DNA from: Hortaea werneckii
Taxonomy: Eukaryota > Ascomycota > Dothideomycetes > Mycosphaerellales > Teratosphaeriaceae
Direction: 5' to 3'
Assembly: GCA_037044905.1 (NCBI GenBank)
Contig: JBAOKB010000020.1
Location: 186,001-250,000 of the forward strand
DNA: 64,000 nt
Shown here in pieces: positions 42,823-52,493 of this stretch. The number at the start of each line of letters is the position of its first letter. Position 1 is the first letter of the stretch. A model generated the notes under the pieces. That model saw only the letters and a list, made by a program, of their open reading frames with translations. It ran no database searches and was not told the origin of the DNA. Both the position numbers and the translations under genes were made by a program.

Positions 42823-44032
42823 TTACGTATAATGCCAGATATGTAATCGTCCATTCATTAACTCCCGCCGAACTTTGGCCACATACACTCTTACCTCGTC
42901 CGCCGTCCATGGTTTCGGAGCTCCGAACTTGGTGAGGAGAAACATGGCCCATCCATCGAGACCTATGACAATCGTTACCGGCTAGATCCTGTGTAGCGTA
43001 GCAGTTGCTGATACTCACCTGAGCTCCAGTGATGGAAGTTGATCCTGCCTGCTTCCTTCAACGTCTTGTTCTTAGGCCAAGCCCCAATTGGACATTTGAA
43101 AAGATGATCGTGGACATTGACGAATCCAGCACGCTCGATCCTTGATCTCATGGTAGTTTGGGTTGCCAACGAGCGGCCTGCGCGGTCAGCACAGTCGAGG
43201 AACGTCTGACCCCACCCGGCGAGGAGTGAATCCGGCGCGAGAGAATCATCGTCGGACATCACCCTCACATCGAGCTCGACCTCTTCTATCCAGCCTCCAG
43301 GCTTCAGGTTTCTGGGGAATAGGTTAGCGCTTCTTGTTTCGTATGTAGGAACGGCCGGACATGCACATACTCATAGCATTTCTGATACACATCGGTCCAC
43401 TGCTCCTCTGTAAAGGCCCCTAACATAAGACGGAGGTGGATGAGATCAAAGTTCTGACGCCAGGTCCAGTCCTGCAGCACATCCTCAACCTCAAGGAAGC
43501 AGTTTGGGGGTACCCAGGCGGTAGGTGGTGGATATAAGTCAACACCGTACACGTTTGCCTCAGGAAACTTGTCAGCGACGTCAATAGCCCACGTACCCGG
43601 GCCCGTTCCTGATGAGAGACGGTGTCAGTCAATGATCGATATAGGTGCATTGGCTTGGGAGAATGGCTTACCCAAGTCAAGGACATTATCAGGTTTTGAT
43701 ACGGGTGCGCGGAAGAGCATGTTTGGGTGGTCGTTGTTCAGAAGGAGATAGAGCAGATGACCAGCATCCATCGTTTCGAATTGCTGATCATCGGAAGGTC
43801 CCCAGTAGTCATCGCGGAGAGAGTTGTATTTCCGGCCATTTTCAATGTGGCCGCGTATCATGGACGAAGAGATGGAGGTGGTATCGCTGAAGAGCTCATC
43901 AGCCTGATCCTCAACATCTTCTTACGATCTTTCATACGAGTATGCATCATCGCCCGTGAAGCCTGAGTCTCTGTCGTCGTCGATTTCCTCGTAAGGCACC
44001 GTAAGCAGGGGATGCGGCTTTAGCGGCTGCAT
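42823..44032 (-). CDS. LaeA-like SAM-dependent methyltransferase
   Basis: Five exons on the minus strand: 44032-43926, 43886-43672, 43608-43371, 43311-43019 and 42962-42823, giving 330 aa. Family markers are DTTSISSS, ENGRKYNSLRDDYWGPSDDQQFETMDAGHLLYLLL, motif I LDLGTGPGTWAIDVAD, the block PTAWVPPNCFLEVEDVLQDWTW, FDLIHLRLMLG and NLKPGGWIEEVEL. The first intron is only 39 bases (donor GTAAGA, branch CTGAT, acceptor TTCAG); skipping it would end the frame, and the SISSS block beyond it is conserved in this family. The start at 44032 follows an overlapping frame that could encode a longer N-terminus (to 44253). LaeA-like proteins are nuclear or cytosolic; most are of unknown substrate. It may modify a product of the adjacent P450, which is inference. 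Confidence 0.85.
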
Positions 44033-44724
44033 CAAAGTCGACCTACAAGAGCTGCTGCTGCTTCATTCTCATCTTCTTCGGCATGCGCATCAGCATCTGT
44101 TGGTGATGCTACAGTATGCGCTGTACTTGAACCAAGTGCCGATCCGACAGTGGTGGTCGGGTTATGAGCTGAAGATGCTTCCGGATGCTCCGCCGCGGGC
44201 GCGCCGCGTTGGCCGCTAGCGTGAGCAGGAGTGGACTCTCTTTCGCCTGTCATCTATATGGATGCGAGTATCATGCGAGCCGCGACTTTTCATAACACCT
44301 CTTCTTCGAGCGAGGTGCAGCAGCTTGTGTATGGGAAATGCGGCGTGCCGGCGTCTCCCAGCTCGTGACGATTGTGAGACACGGGAATCGCGCTTTCGCT
44401 AAGGCACAAATAGGAAGGCACGCCGTCGAATCCCAGTCTCCCGCGGCTTATCTCATGCAACCGAAGTGCGCACCATGCAAGATGGAGTTCCGTGCTTGGA
44501 CGACGGCTTCGACGCCGTGTGCAAATGGTGTAAAAGTAGCGTTATAGGCGAGGGTACAAGGTCGCTTTTGCCGGGCTGATCTCTCTTGCTACCCCGCCGC
44601 CGCGCTGTGGCGCGAAGATTGTAGACAATGCCAGGCTCCAGGTTATCGGAGAGTCATATGAGCCCTTTTATCATTGACGATATAGACATATAGGCCAACA
44701 CGGACGGGAAGAACGCAGGAAATC
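44033..44724. other. Intergenic region with possible alternative 5' coding frame
   Basis: The minus strand carries an open frame from 44253 to 44032 with Ala/Thr/Ser and acidic composition. It resembles the disordered N-terminus of some LaeA-like proteins but is out of frame with the main gene. It is either a separate leader or a third frame break. The rest is the promoter region of the HD-domain gene. Confidence 0.4.
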
Positions 44725-45573
44725 ATGTGAGAGCTCGAGGCAGTGTCAACGTCACGACGCACTTGGTCTCCGCAGGCTGACCACCAATTGTTATTTTACA
44801 GGGCCACCGATTCGCTGCCGACGAAGGAGCTGGCAGGTGTCCGTATTCCTGACACTCCGCTGGTTACCAAAGCGCTGGAATTCGCCCGCCAGCACTCCAC
44901 GGACTACACTTACAATCATATTGTCCGGTCTGTGCTGTTCGGCTTCATCATCTCCGACAAGTTGCCGCAAACCCAGGAGCGCGACCGTGAAGCCCATGCC
45001 GTGGCTGCTATTCTGCATGACCTGGGCTTTCCCATCGGCCATCCTCCACACAGTGAAGTACTGAGCCATGACAAACGCTTCGAGGTTGATGGGGCGAATG
45101 CTGCTCGCGAATTTTTGAAGCGCGAAGCTGACCCACAGCAATGGGACAAGCATCGTCTACAGCTTGTGTGGGATAGCATAGCTTTGCACACGATCGGGAC
45201 CGTCGTATTCCATAAGGAGCCTGAATGCCAGGCCTGCTCGTACGGCATCTGGGCCGATTTTCAAGGCCCTGATCGTGTACCTGGAGGTGTGCTCACATGG
45301 GACGAATACAACAAGGTGGTCAAGGTTAGTCACCCTTTTGCATTCGATACGTCTCAAAGCTCAATCTGTCAGGAATTCCCACGTCTGGGCCTTATGAGAG
45401 GTCTCAGAGAGAACATGTTGCATCTCTGCAAGACGAAGCCAGACACGACTTACGACAACACCGTCGGAGAATGGGGAGACCGATATTTGCAAGGGGAAGG
45501 CTACAGTCGCGAAGGCAAATTGACGCAGAATCTGTTAGAGACGTGCGATCTGGATGAGAAGGAAGCGAAGTGA
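44725..45573 (+). CDS. HD-domain protein, cyanamide hydratase-like
   Basis: Proposed exons are 44725-44726, 44802-45324 and 45373-45573, giving 241 aa, typical for the family. The first intron (donor GTGAGA, branch CTGAC, acceptor ACAG) divides the start codon: AT from exon 1 and G from exon 2, giving M-ATDSLPTKELAGVRIPDTPL. No other ATG opens this frame before a stop. The second intron (48 bases, GTTAGT to GTCAG) is in frame. HD metal ligands are His40, His73 and Asp74 (in AILHDLGFPIGH). Cyanamide hydratase converts cyanamide to urea using metal (family knowledge), but many homologs have other or unknown substrates. Family PDTPLV...ALEFA...HS near the N-terminus supports the model. Confidence 0.82.
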
Positions 45574-45885
45574 AGAGTCTAGGCCGAAGTCAGAAGGCCT
45601 CCGGCCGCCCGTGCATATGGCTCACTTTGAAGTTGCTTATAGAGAAAGCCGCAGCGATGCCTTTTGGAGTGCATGAATGAGAAACTTTGAAGACTTCCTC
45701 AAATCCAGATGTCGGATAAGCATGCTAGTCTCAACTTTCCTTGCTACCAAGGGCAGAAACAGTGCGAGCCAGCTTGCACCCTGGACCCAAACGGCTTGTA
45801 GAATGACTGAGTAGTACATGGTGTAAAACCAGGCCAGTCACGCCCCAGTCAAGACATGTGCAACTCCAGTCTGCTCTGAGATGAT
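45574..45885. other. Intergenic, convergent 3' ends
   Basis: A 312-base spacer between the HD-domain gene and APC5. Nothing recognised. Confidence 0.5.
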
Positions 45886-48550
45886 CTATTTCCCATCTGC
45901 GAGCAGCTGAAAGTAAAGAGTATCAGCTTGCGAAGCCGAAGAAGGATCGCCTCGCCAATTGGCCAGCTGTGATTTCATGCATAGGCACTCAAGTCTGCCG
46001 GAAAAGTCCTCCAGAGATATGTATACTGTCTGCAAGTTAGCTTCTCGCCCGAGGAGTCGTTGGACAATGATGCGTATTACCTTCATGCGCTCGTTCGATG
46101 TAGTCTTCGGCAGCCCGCATGCTCTGAGCCTGCTCGGCCGTGCCGCTCGCATTCTCGTGCCCGGCCCTGCCAACTTGTGACTCTCCTAGCGTCAGGAGTC
46201 CTTGCGCGAGAAGTCTCGTCTGCCGGCTTTCAAAGATCTGACGAGGCAATTAGTAAAGTCAAAGGCTTGAGGTCATTTTGTCCAGCTTACCATGGGCATG
46301 CAGGCATGCAACAAACGCTGGGCTGCGCTGAACTCTGAAAGATCATTCAGTACGCGAGCCAATGCCACCAAACCCTCGAGGAAAGTTGGTACGAGCAGGA
46401 GTCGCGCACTGCTTGCGACCGCACGTATGGCAGTTGAAAATGCTTTTGACGACTGATTACAGCCGGAGAGGATGCGACATTTCAACGTCAGAAGATACAA
46501 GCCGTGCCCGGCGTCTAGCATTATGATCAGTGGCCCGAACTTGTAGAAGCAATACGCCGAAGAATTTCTCACCTGCATTATGAGCTGTCTTCAACTGTCT
46601 CAGCCGTGCGTTCACAAGTCTGAAGGCTTCAGTATGCTCTTGACGCTTCAGAAGAAGTTCAACTTCGAGCAAGAATACTTCAAACTCGATCTCGGGGTCA
46701 CTGAAGTTCCTCAATGACTGCAGCTTTGTCAGATAGTAGCTGGCGGCATTGATATTGGCGCTATTATCATTCAATCAGTATCCAAGCATGTGCAGTCATG
46801 TGAATTGAGCCGTGAAGTACAGGATACCTACCGGCACAGGCTGCGAGTCATCTGAACAAGAATGGCGAAACCTTGGACTCGTTGCTCAAGCTTGAGAATG
46901 CCCTGAACGCTGAGAGCAGCCTGCTCAAGCATTTTTTCTGCTTCGCCGTATCGGCCGGATTGAGCTTTGTTGTATGCCATCCTGCAAGTGGCTCGTACCC
47001 GATCGCTGATTGGCGATTGATTCCCATGGAGGACGCTGACTTCCTCGTACATGCGCCCAACGAGGGGCGAAAAGCCTACAAGGGGCGAGATAAGTAAGCG
47101 AAGTCATTGAAGGCTGAGACGGAGTCACATACCTAAACGATCGAGGCTGGCACCCGCAAAAAGATTGGTGACCGGCATAAGCATTCGCAGGTCATGTGTT
47201 GAGTTAAGGAAGCTGGATTGTACAATGTATTCAAGGGCCTTCGCCGTGCTGCCATGCTATAGGGAAGCGTCAGCGTGCTCACGGCCAATGCGCATATCAC
47301 GACCAGACTAACCCGATACATCTCGAGCTTTGCTTCATCAAGCAAGGTGCTACTGAGCAATGACCAGTGCTTCGTTTCCTTTGCCTTTGTCTTCAAAAAC
47401 GTCACTTCGTCTTGGTCACCTGTGTCACCGCCAACGACGCCCGCAATGCTTCCATAGGGTGATCTCTGAGTCGAAGGCCTCGCTTGTCGAAGATAAAGCA
47501 GCCAAGACAAGGCAAAGTTCAAACAAGTGGTGTCCTGGTTCTCTCGGGCTGTCTATGTCAGTAACAGAGAAGTTCGGAGAACTGGAAGTGCTCACCTGTC
47601 GCAATGCATTCGTCCATTGACTCCACGCTTTGGTCCCAGCAGTCGAATTCGGCATGCAGCACGCTAAGATGAAGCAGTGCGTACTGATAATACACTTTCA
47701 TATTATCCGAGCTACTTGTTGCTACTAAAGAGTAGTCAAAATAGCGATGCAAGCTCTCCAGAGCCATAGTGTATTGCCCAGATTTCCAGTGTTCGAAAAA
47801 GGCGAGGAAGTGCTGCAAAGACTGCGTGCCAGAATCAAGCTGGTTGTCGATCCACGTCCGAAGCATCCCGCGCACATCGTTAGGCAAACGAGTACCTAGC
47901 TTTTGTAGCTGATGAATCGAGAATGTCAATATGGTCTCTGAATCTTCTGCGCTCACGCTTGCATTTCTGCCATCGGCGAAAGGTGCGGCGAAGGCCTCCT
48001 GCAACGCTTCTTCAGCCGGAGATGCAAGCCGTGCGGCGTCGGTCGGGTTCTTGTGCGCCCATGCTTCGTGAGTTGAGGCGCGCCAAATGACAAAGGAGTG
48101 CCACAAGGCTTGGAAGTCCGTGAATTGAAGCCGAGTGAACTCCACACAGCAACGCCGTACAAATTGGCCCAACGGCGAAGCCCTGCTTAACCCTCTCCTC
48201 ACATGATTTGAGGTGGCGACAAAGCTAATGAGATTGCTAAAGCCGTCGAATAAGACGTGCAAGGTGTCAAGGGTATCAATCTTCCATAATCTCTGGAGAA
48301 GAACATCGTAGACAGTGCGACCAGGCTTGTCGGATGACCAGCTACTCAAGGGCCTGAGCATCTCCGCAGCATCGTGGCATAGCGAGTCTGCCAGGACAGG
48401 AACATCAGCCCCAGGTTTGCTCGCAGCATGGATCTGAGAAGCGATGAAGTCCAGGACTGCAAGCCGCGCCTTCGATGCCGTCTCGCCGGAGAGATACGTG
48501 TCGATGAGGGCGAGCAGACATATTTTGCCCGGCGTCAGAAACCGTGGCAT
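45886..48550 (-). CDS. APC5: Anaphase-promoting complex subunit 5
   Basis: TPR-rich scaffold subunit of the APC/C ubiquitin ligase, which drives mitotic exit. Eight exons on the minus strand: 48550-47596, 47548-47313, 47256-47133, 47075-46832, 46760-46573, 46514-46291, 46237-46081 and 46025-45886, giving 755 aa, normal for the family. The start MPRFLTPGKICLLALIDTYL and the block YYQYALLHLSVLHAEFDCWDQSVESMDECIATARENQDTTCLNFALSWLLYL are diagnostic. TPR-like helices continue to the C-terminus. The last acceptor is the second of two nearby AGs (CAGACAG), chosen because it alone keeps VYISLEDFSGRLECLCM in phase. APC5 is a regular neighbour of APN2 and COX13 at ascomycete mating-type loci. It is divergent from APN2 with 361 bases between starts. 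Confidence 0.94.
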
Positions 48551-48911
48551 GATGGATGTGTGTCATTCAGAGCGAGCAAGACGGCAAGTACGTGCTAGTA
48601 CATCGTATTTACCATCTGAGGTCAAGTCCCCGGTAGTGCCCTTTGCAGATGGAATTGCGCTACCGTCTATGGGGAAGGCGCGTAAAAGACGCGCTTGTCT
48701 CGCGCTAGTCGTGCGCTAGCGAGCATCGGGAAATGCCAATCGTCATATCCTCCCTCCCCTCCTCTTTTTATTGATTTCTTTTCCGAGAGCAGCACTCGAC
48801 ATCGCTCTCCTACGTGGGCAGCACTCGTCAGCGGCTGCTTCAGTCACCCCGCGAAATGAGAAGGAGGCAGCGGGTTCATCTGTTGGTGGACGAAGCAGAA
48901 CTCCATCCAAG
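48551..48911. other. Divergent promoter region, APC5 and APN2
   Basis: A 361-base spacer between two divergent starts. No specific site assigned. Confidence 0.5.
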
Positions 48912-50906
48912 ATGAGGCTCACTACTTGGTACGTGAAGCCGATCATGACCTATGAAAGCCACTCATACCTGACACGAGACCATCACAGGAACGTCAATGG
49001 AATCCGCAACCCGTTCGGCTACCAACCATGGAATGCAGCGCGTACCTTCCCGGCCATGTTCGACATTCTTGGCAGCGACATCGTAGTAATGCAAGAGTTG
49101 AAGATTCAGCGGAAAGATCTCAGAGATGACATGGTCATGATCGACGGGTGGGATTGCTACTTCAGCTTGCCGCGGCACAAGAAAGGTTACTCGGGAGTAG
49201 GAGTCTACACGCGCACTGCCACATGTGCGCCCATCAAGGCCGAGGAGGGCCTCCTCGGAGTACTGCCTTCGGCTTTGGGACAACCTTATTGCGAGCTCCC
49301 AGAAGCGCATAGGATTGGCGGCTACCCAAGTGAGCAGCAAGTGGCTGAGCTTGGTGTTGATCCAACACTCTTGGATGCAGAAGGGCGATGCGTGGTGGTC
49401 GAATTCCCAGCCTTTGTGCTTCTTGGAGTGTATTCGCCTGCGAACAGCAACGGTATGAGAGATGACTTTCGATACGGTTTCATCTGTGCTTTGGATTGCC
49501 GGATACGCAATTTGGTAGCAGCAGGAAAACGAGTGGTCCTTGTAGGCGACCTGAACGTGTCACGTGATGAGCTAGATTCAGCTGGAGCTGCGGAAGATAT
49601 GAAGAAGATGGGGATAACACATGAAGAGTACATCTCGACACCGAACCGGCGCATCTTCAATCAGCTGATCGTTGAAGGCGAAGTCATTGGCAAGCGCGAC
49701 AGTGGCCGTGAGAGAGGCGTACTCTGGGACACGACACGCGCATTCCATCCCGAGCGGAAGGGCATGTACACTCACTGGGAACAGAAGATCAACGCGAGAC
49801 CTGGAAACTTCGGCAGCCGGATAGACTTTGTCCTTGTGAGTACAGCTATGAAGTCGTGGATCAGGGACGCGGACATACAGGAGGGTCTCCTAGGTTCAGA
49901 TCATTGTCCTGTTTTTGTCGACTTCTGGGACGATGTACAGTGCGACGACAAGAATATTAAACTGGTTGATACAATGAGTCCCGTCGGAGTGTTTAAGAAC
50001 GGAGTGCGCCAAAAGGAGTGGAGGGTGCAAGACATTCCTGCTTTTTCTGCCAAGCGCTTGCCTGAATTTGACAAGCGGAGAAGCATAAAGTCTATGTTCA
50101 GCGCCGTGCCTGCGAAGAAGCCGCAGAGATCACAGCCTACTAATTCGATGGCCAGCAATTCAAAGGCAGAAGCCAACAGCGCATCCGCCATGCCCTCGCT
50201 ACCATCCAATGATGCTGAAGAGCACCCGGAACCTTCCTCGACTGAGAGCCATGCAGAGATGGATCGTTCCAGCCTTAAGGAGCACAAGCGTAAGCCATCA
50301 TCTCCGGTGAAGACTAAACCGTTGAAGAAGCAGAAGACAGATGCGGAGGCCCCGAAAGCAAAAGGGCAACAAAGCCTCAAAGGCTTCTTCAGCAAAACGA
50401 CGGCTTCACCTGCAAAGTCAGCTGCGACTGAAGACAGTGAACGTTCGCGGCAGGAGCTTGATGGAGCAGCGACACCGGCTGCGCAACAATTTGACACAGG
50501 TCCCAAAGCTGATTCACTACCACGTTACGAGACTCCTGAGCCGCCGAATGGATCGCAACTCTCGGCGAACGACACGGAAAATACCATCTCGCCCGCTTCC
50601 GCCATATCGATTTCGCCCTCCCACATCAATGCGAAGCTTGCAGCTGTGGAGCAAAACCAGAAATCATGGAGCACTCTTTTCAGCCGCCCGGTAGCGCCAC
50701 AGTGCGAAGGACACAAAGAGCCGTGTAAGACAATGCAAACAAAGAAGAAAGGATCAAATCAGGGGCGCAGTTTCTGGATGTGTGCCCGGCCCTTGGGTCC
50801 GAGTGGCAACAAGGAGAAAGGTACACAGTGGCGATGCCCAACTTTCATTTGGTCTTCGGACTGGCAGCCGGGCAAGGCGGACAAGGCAGAGTCTGACGTC
50901 GGTTGA
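48912..50906 (+). CDS. APN2: DNA-(apurinic or apyrimidinic site) lyase 2
   Basis: Class II AP endonuclease of base-excision repair, nuclear. Exons 48912-48928 and 48989-50906 give 644 aa. The 60-base first intron is in frame and free of stops; removing it restores RLTTWNVNGIRNPFGYQPW, the standard opening. Exonuclease-endonuclease-phosphatase motifs are intact: VMQELKIQ, the GYSGVGVYTR block, GDLNVSRDELD and LGSDHCPVFVDF. A PCNA-binding box QQSLKGFF is near residue 465 and a C-terminal Zf-GRF finger (CEGHKEPCKTMQTKKKGSNQGRSF..C) is near 590-635. This is the classic right-hand flank of the ascomycete MAT locus. It converges on MAT1-2-1. Confidence 0.96.
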   Translation: MRLTTWYVKPIMTYESHSYLTRDHHRNVNGIRNPFGYQPWNAARTFPAMFDILGSDIVVMQELKIQRKDLRDDMVMIDGWDCYFSLPRHKKGYSGVGVYTRTATCAPIKAEEGLLGVLPSALGQPYCELPEAHRIGGYPSEQQVAELGVDPTLLDAEGRCVVVEFPAFVLLGVYSPANSNGMRDDFRYGFICALDCRIRNLVAAGKRVVLVGDLNVSRDELDSAGAAEDMKKMGITHEEYISTPNRRIFNQLIVEGEVIGKRDSGRERGVLWDTTRAFHPERKGMYTHWEQKINARPGNFGSRIDFVLVSTAMKSWIRDADIQEGLLGSDHCPVFVDFWDDVQCDDKNIKLVDTMSPVGVFKNGVRQKEWRVQDIPAFSAKRLPEFDKRRSIKSMFSAVPAKKPQRSQPTNSMASNSKAEANSASAMPSLPSNDAEEHPEPSSTESHAEMDRSSLKEHKRKPSSPVKTKPLKKQKTDAEAPKAKGQQSLKGFFSKTTASPAKSAATEDSERSRQELDGAATPAAQQFDTGPKADSLPRYETPEPPNGSQLSANDTENTISPASAISISPSHINAKLAAVEQNQKSWSTLFSRPVAPQCEGHKEPCKTMQTKKKGSNQGRSFWMCARPLGPSGNKEKGTQWRCPTFIWSSDWQPGKADKAESDVG

Positions 50907-51701
50907 GAGAAATGTATGAGCTCCAATGCGATGTGATTTGCATTGCAGTAGTCTCAATGCCGACGTCGCTCCTCATTTGGTATCAAGCTCCAGCCTTGCC
51001 CAGGATTGTCGGGCATTGAAACATACCTCTTTCCCGGGATACTCCGCTGTATGGCCCTCCCGTCATGCGCAGTATATCTGAAAGTCATGAAGATCAAAAG
51101 CTTCCATGCCATTTACCATCCGTCTTTCGGCGGAGGTGCGGTCGCTCCATTCCGGACAAAATGGAGTGATAGTCAAACCGCGCCTTCTTGTGGCTGCAAG
51201 TGCTCGGCTGCCACCTCGGAAGCACTATCACAGAAAATATGGGGCTGGAGCGGGACTCTCAGCAGGAAGTAGGCAAAAGACGGCCAAAGGCTGTAGCTAG
51301 TTAGTTATGTATGTACTGCATTGCCCGCTCGGACGATCTTGAAGATCAGAAATCAGCCTCGGGACAGGTAGCTTCACGAGAGTACGACCTCGTGGACAGA
51401 GAACGCCAGAAATTTTGCATTTGTCTCCCAACTTGTCATTCCCAACATCTTGTGAAAACGTGGACCATTGAAGCCATACCTCAAGAGAAAGAGCCATGAC
51501 CAAAGGATTCACCATTAGTGCTGCAGCGCTCAAGTTTGAAACCGGCTTCTCTTCTTCCACCAACAAGCAGGAGGCGCGAGAAGGGCATGTGCCACTTCAG
51601 ACTCCAGCGCTGAGAACACGTCGTAGGTGATTAACCAAAAGAGAACAGACACTTTGACAGAGTGGAGGATGGGTTTTGCAATCATGCTTGTGTACACGGT
51701 A

Positions 51702-51840
51702 CTAACTACTTGCTATGTTTCCGCCAGAGCATCCTGCTTTCGCCGGAGCTCCTTGCTTCCGCATGCTTCAGCCCAACGGCTGGCTAACTACTTGCTGTGT
51801 TTCCGCCAGAGCATCCTGCTTTCGCTGGAGCTCCTTGCTT
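51702..51840. repeat. Imperfect direct repeat, 57-bp arms
   Basis: The arms 51702-51758 and 51784-51840 start CTAACTACTTGCT and end GGAGCTCCTTGCTT. They differ at only a few positions and are offset by 82 bases. The 25-base spacer is unique. It looks like a local duplication. Confidence 0.8.
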
Positions 51841-52194
51841 TCACACGAGAACTGCGTAAGAAATCAACCAACTTCCATCGCATCACCTTGCCTTCTCTCA
51901 TGCCCGAACCTCCATTATTTGCCTTGCTCATTATCGTGTCCTCAACTATCCGTGTTTCCTTCGGCTACTGTGCTATTTTCGTTGTTTGCTTCTTCATTCG
52001 AGCGCGATTGCTTGCTTGATGGGAATCGCGTGTGGCGCTCCTGAAAGGACCGCGTTCGTCTTCTGGGTGGCGCGTGTGGAGCGCCGATAGGATCATCTCA
52101 TGTGTGTCGTGTCTGTCGTCGTCTGTCTCGTCGCAAGACGAGTTCTGAGGGAAAAGGGTGAAATTCTTTCTTTTTTCTTATTTTTCCGTTTTGT

Positions 52195-52212
52195 GTTTTT
52201 TTTTTTTTTTTT
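52195..52212. repeat. Poly(T) run in a T-rich stretch
   Basis: A run of about 18 T within a T-rich stretch from 52165, about 280 bases downstream of the MAT1-2-1 stop on its strand (as A-rich). Low complexity only. Confidence 0.6.
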
Positions 52213-52493
52213 GGTTTAGTTTTTTGCTGGAGACAATATGAAAGAAGCGCGGTTGGAACAGAAGTCCTGGCGCCAAAGTGCTTCGCTCGAAGAGGGCGGT
52301 TATCATAAGGGAAACGACAGTGATGACCTGTGGTCTTGAGATGTGCTGGCATCCGATGTCTCTCGTCGCGAGAAGTCAGAAAGAGGATTGATGTCCTGCC
52401 TTTGGAACAGACCGACTGGCTTATTGTGATGCAATGAGCGTTGAAGACTGCAGCGTTGCACCGTCGAACGCAGGCATCTTCAATCTTGGGTGC

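Larger units (their letters stand above)
50907..52493. other. Intergenic region between APN2 and MAT1-2-1, 1.6 kb
   Basis: No supported gene. It contains an imperfect direct repeat (51702-51840), a T-rich stretch with a run of about 18 T (52195-52212) and several short open frames without domains. One boundary of the idiomorph probably lies here or in the APN2 3' end. Confidence 0.45.

Noticed and set aside
49901..50506. Minus-strand open frame of 201 codons
   Set aside because: Antisense to the disordered linker of APN2.
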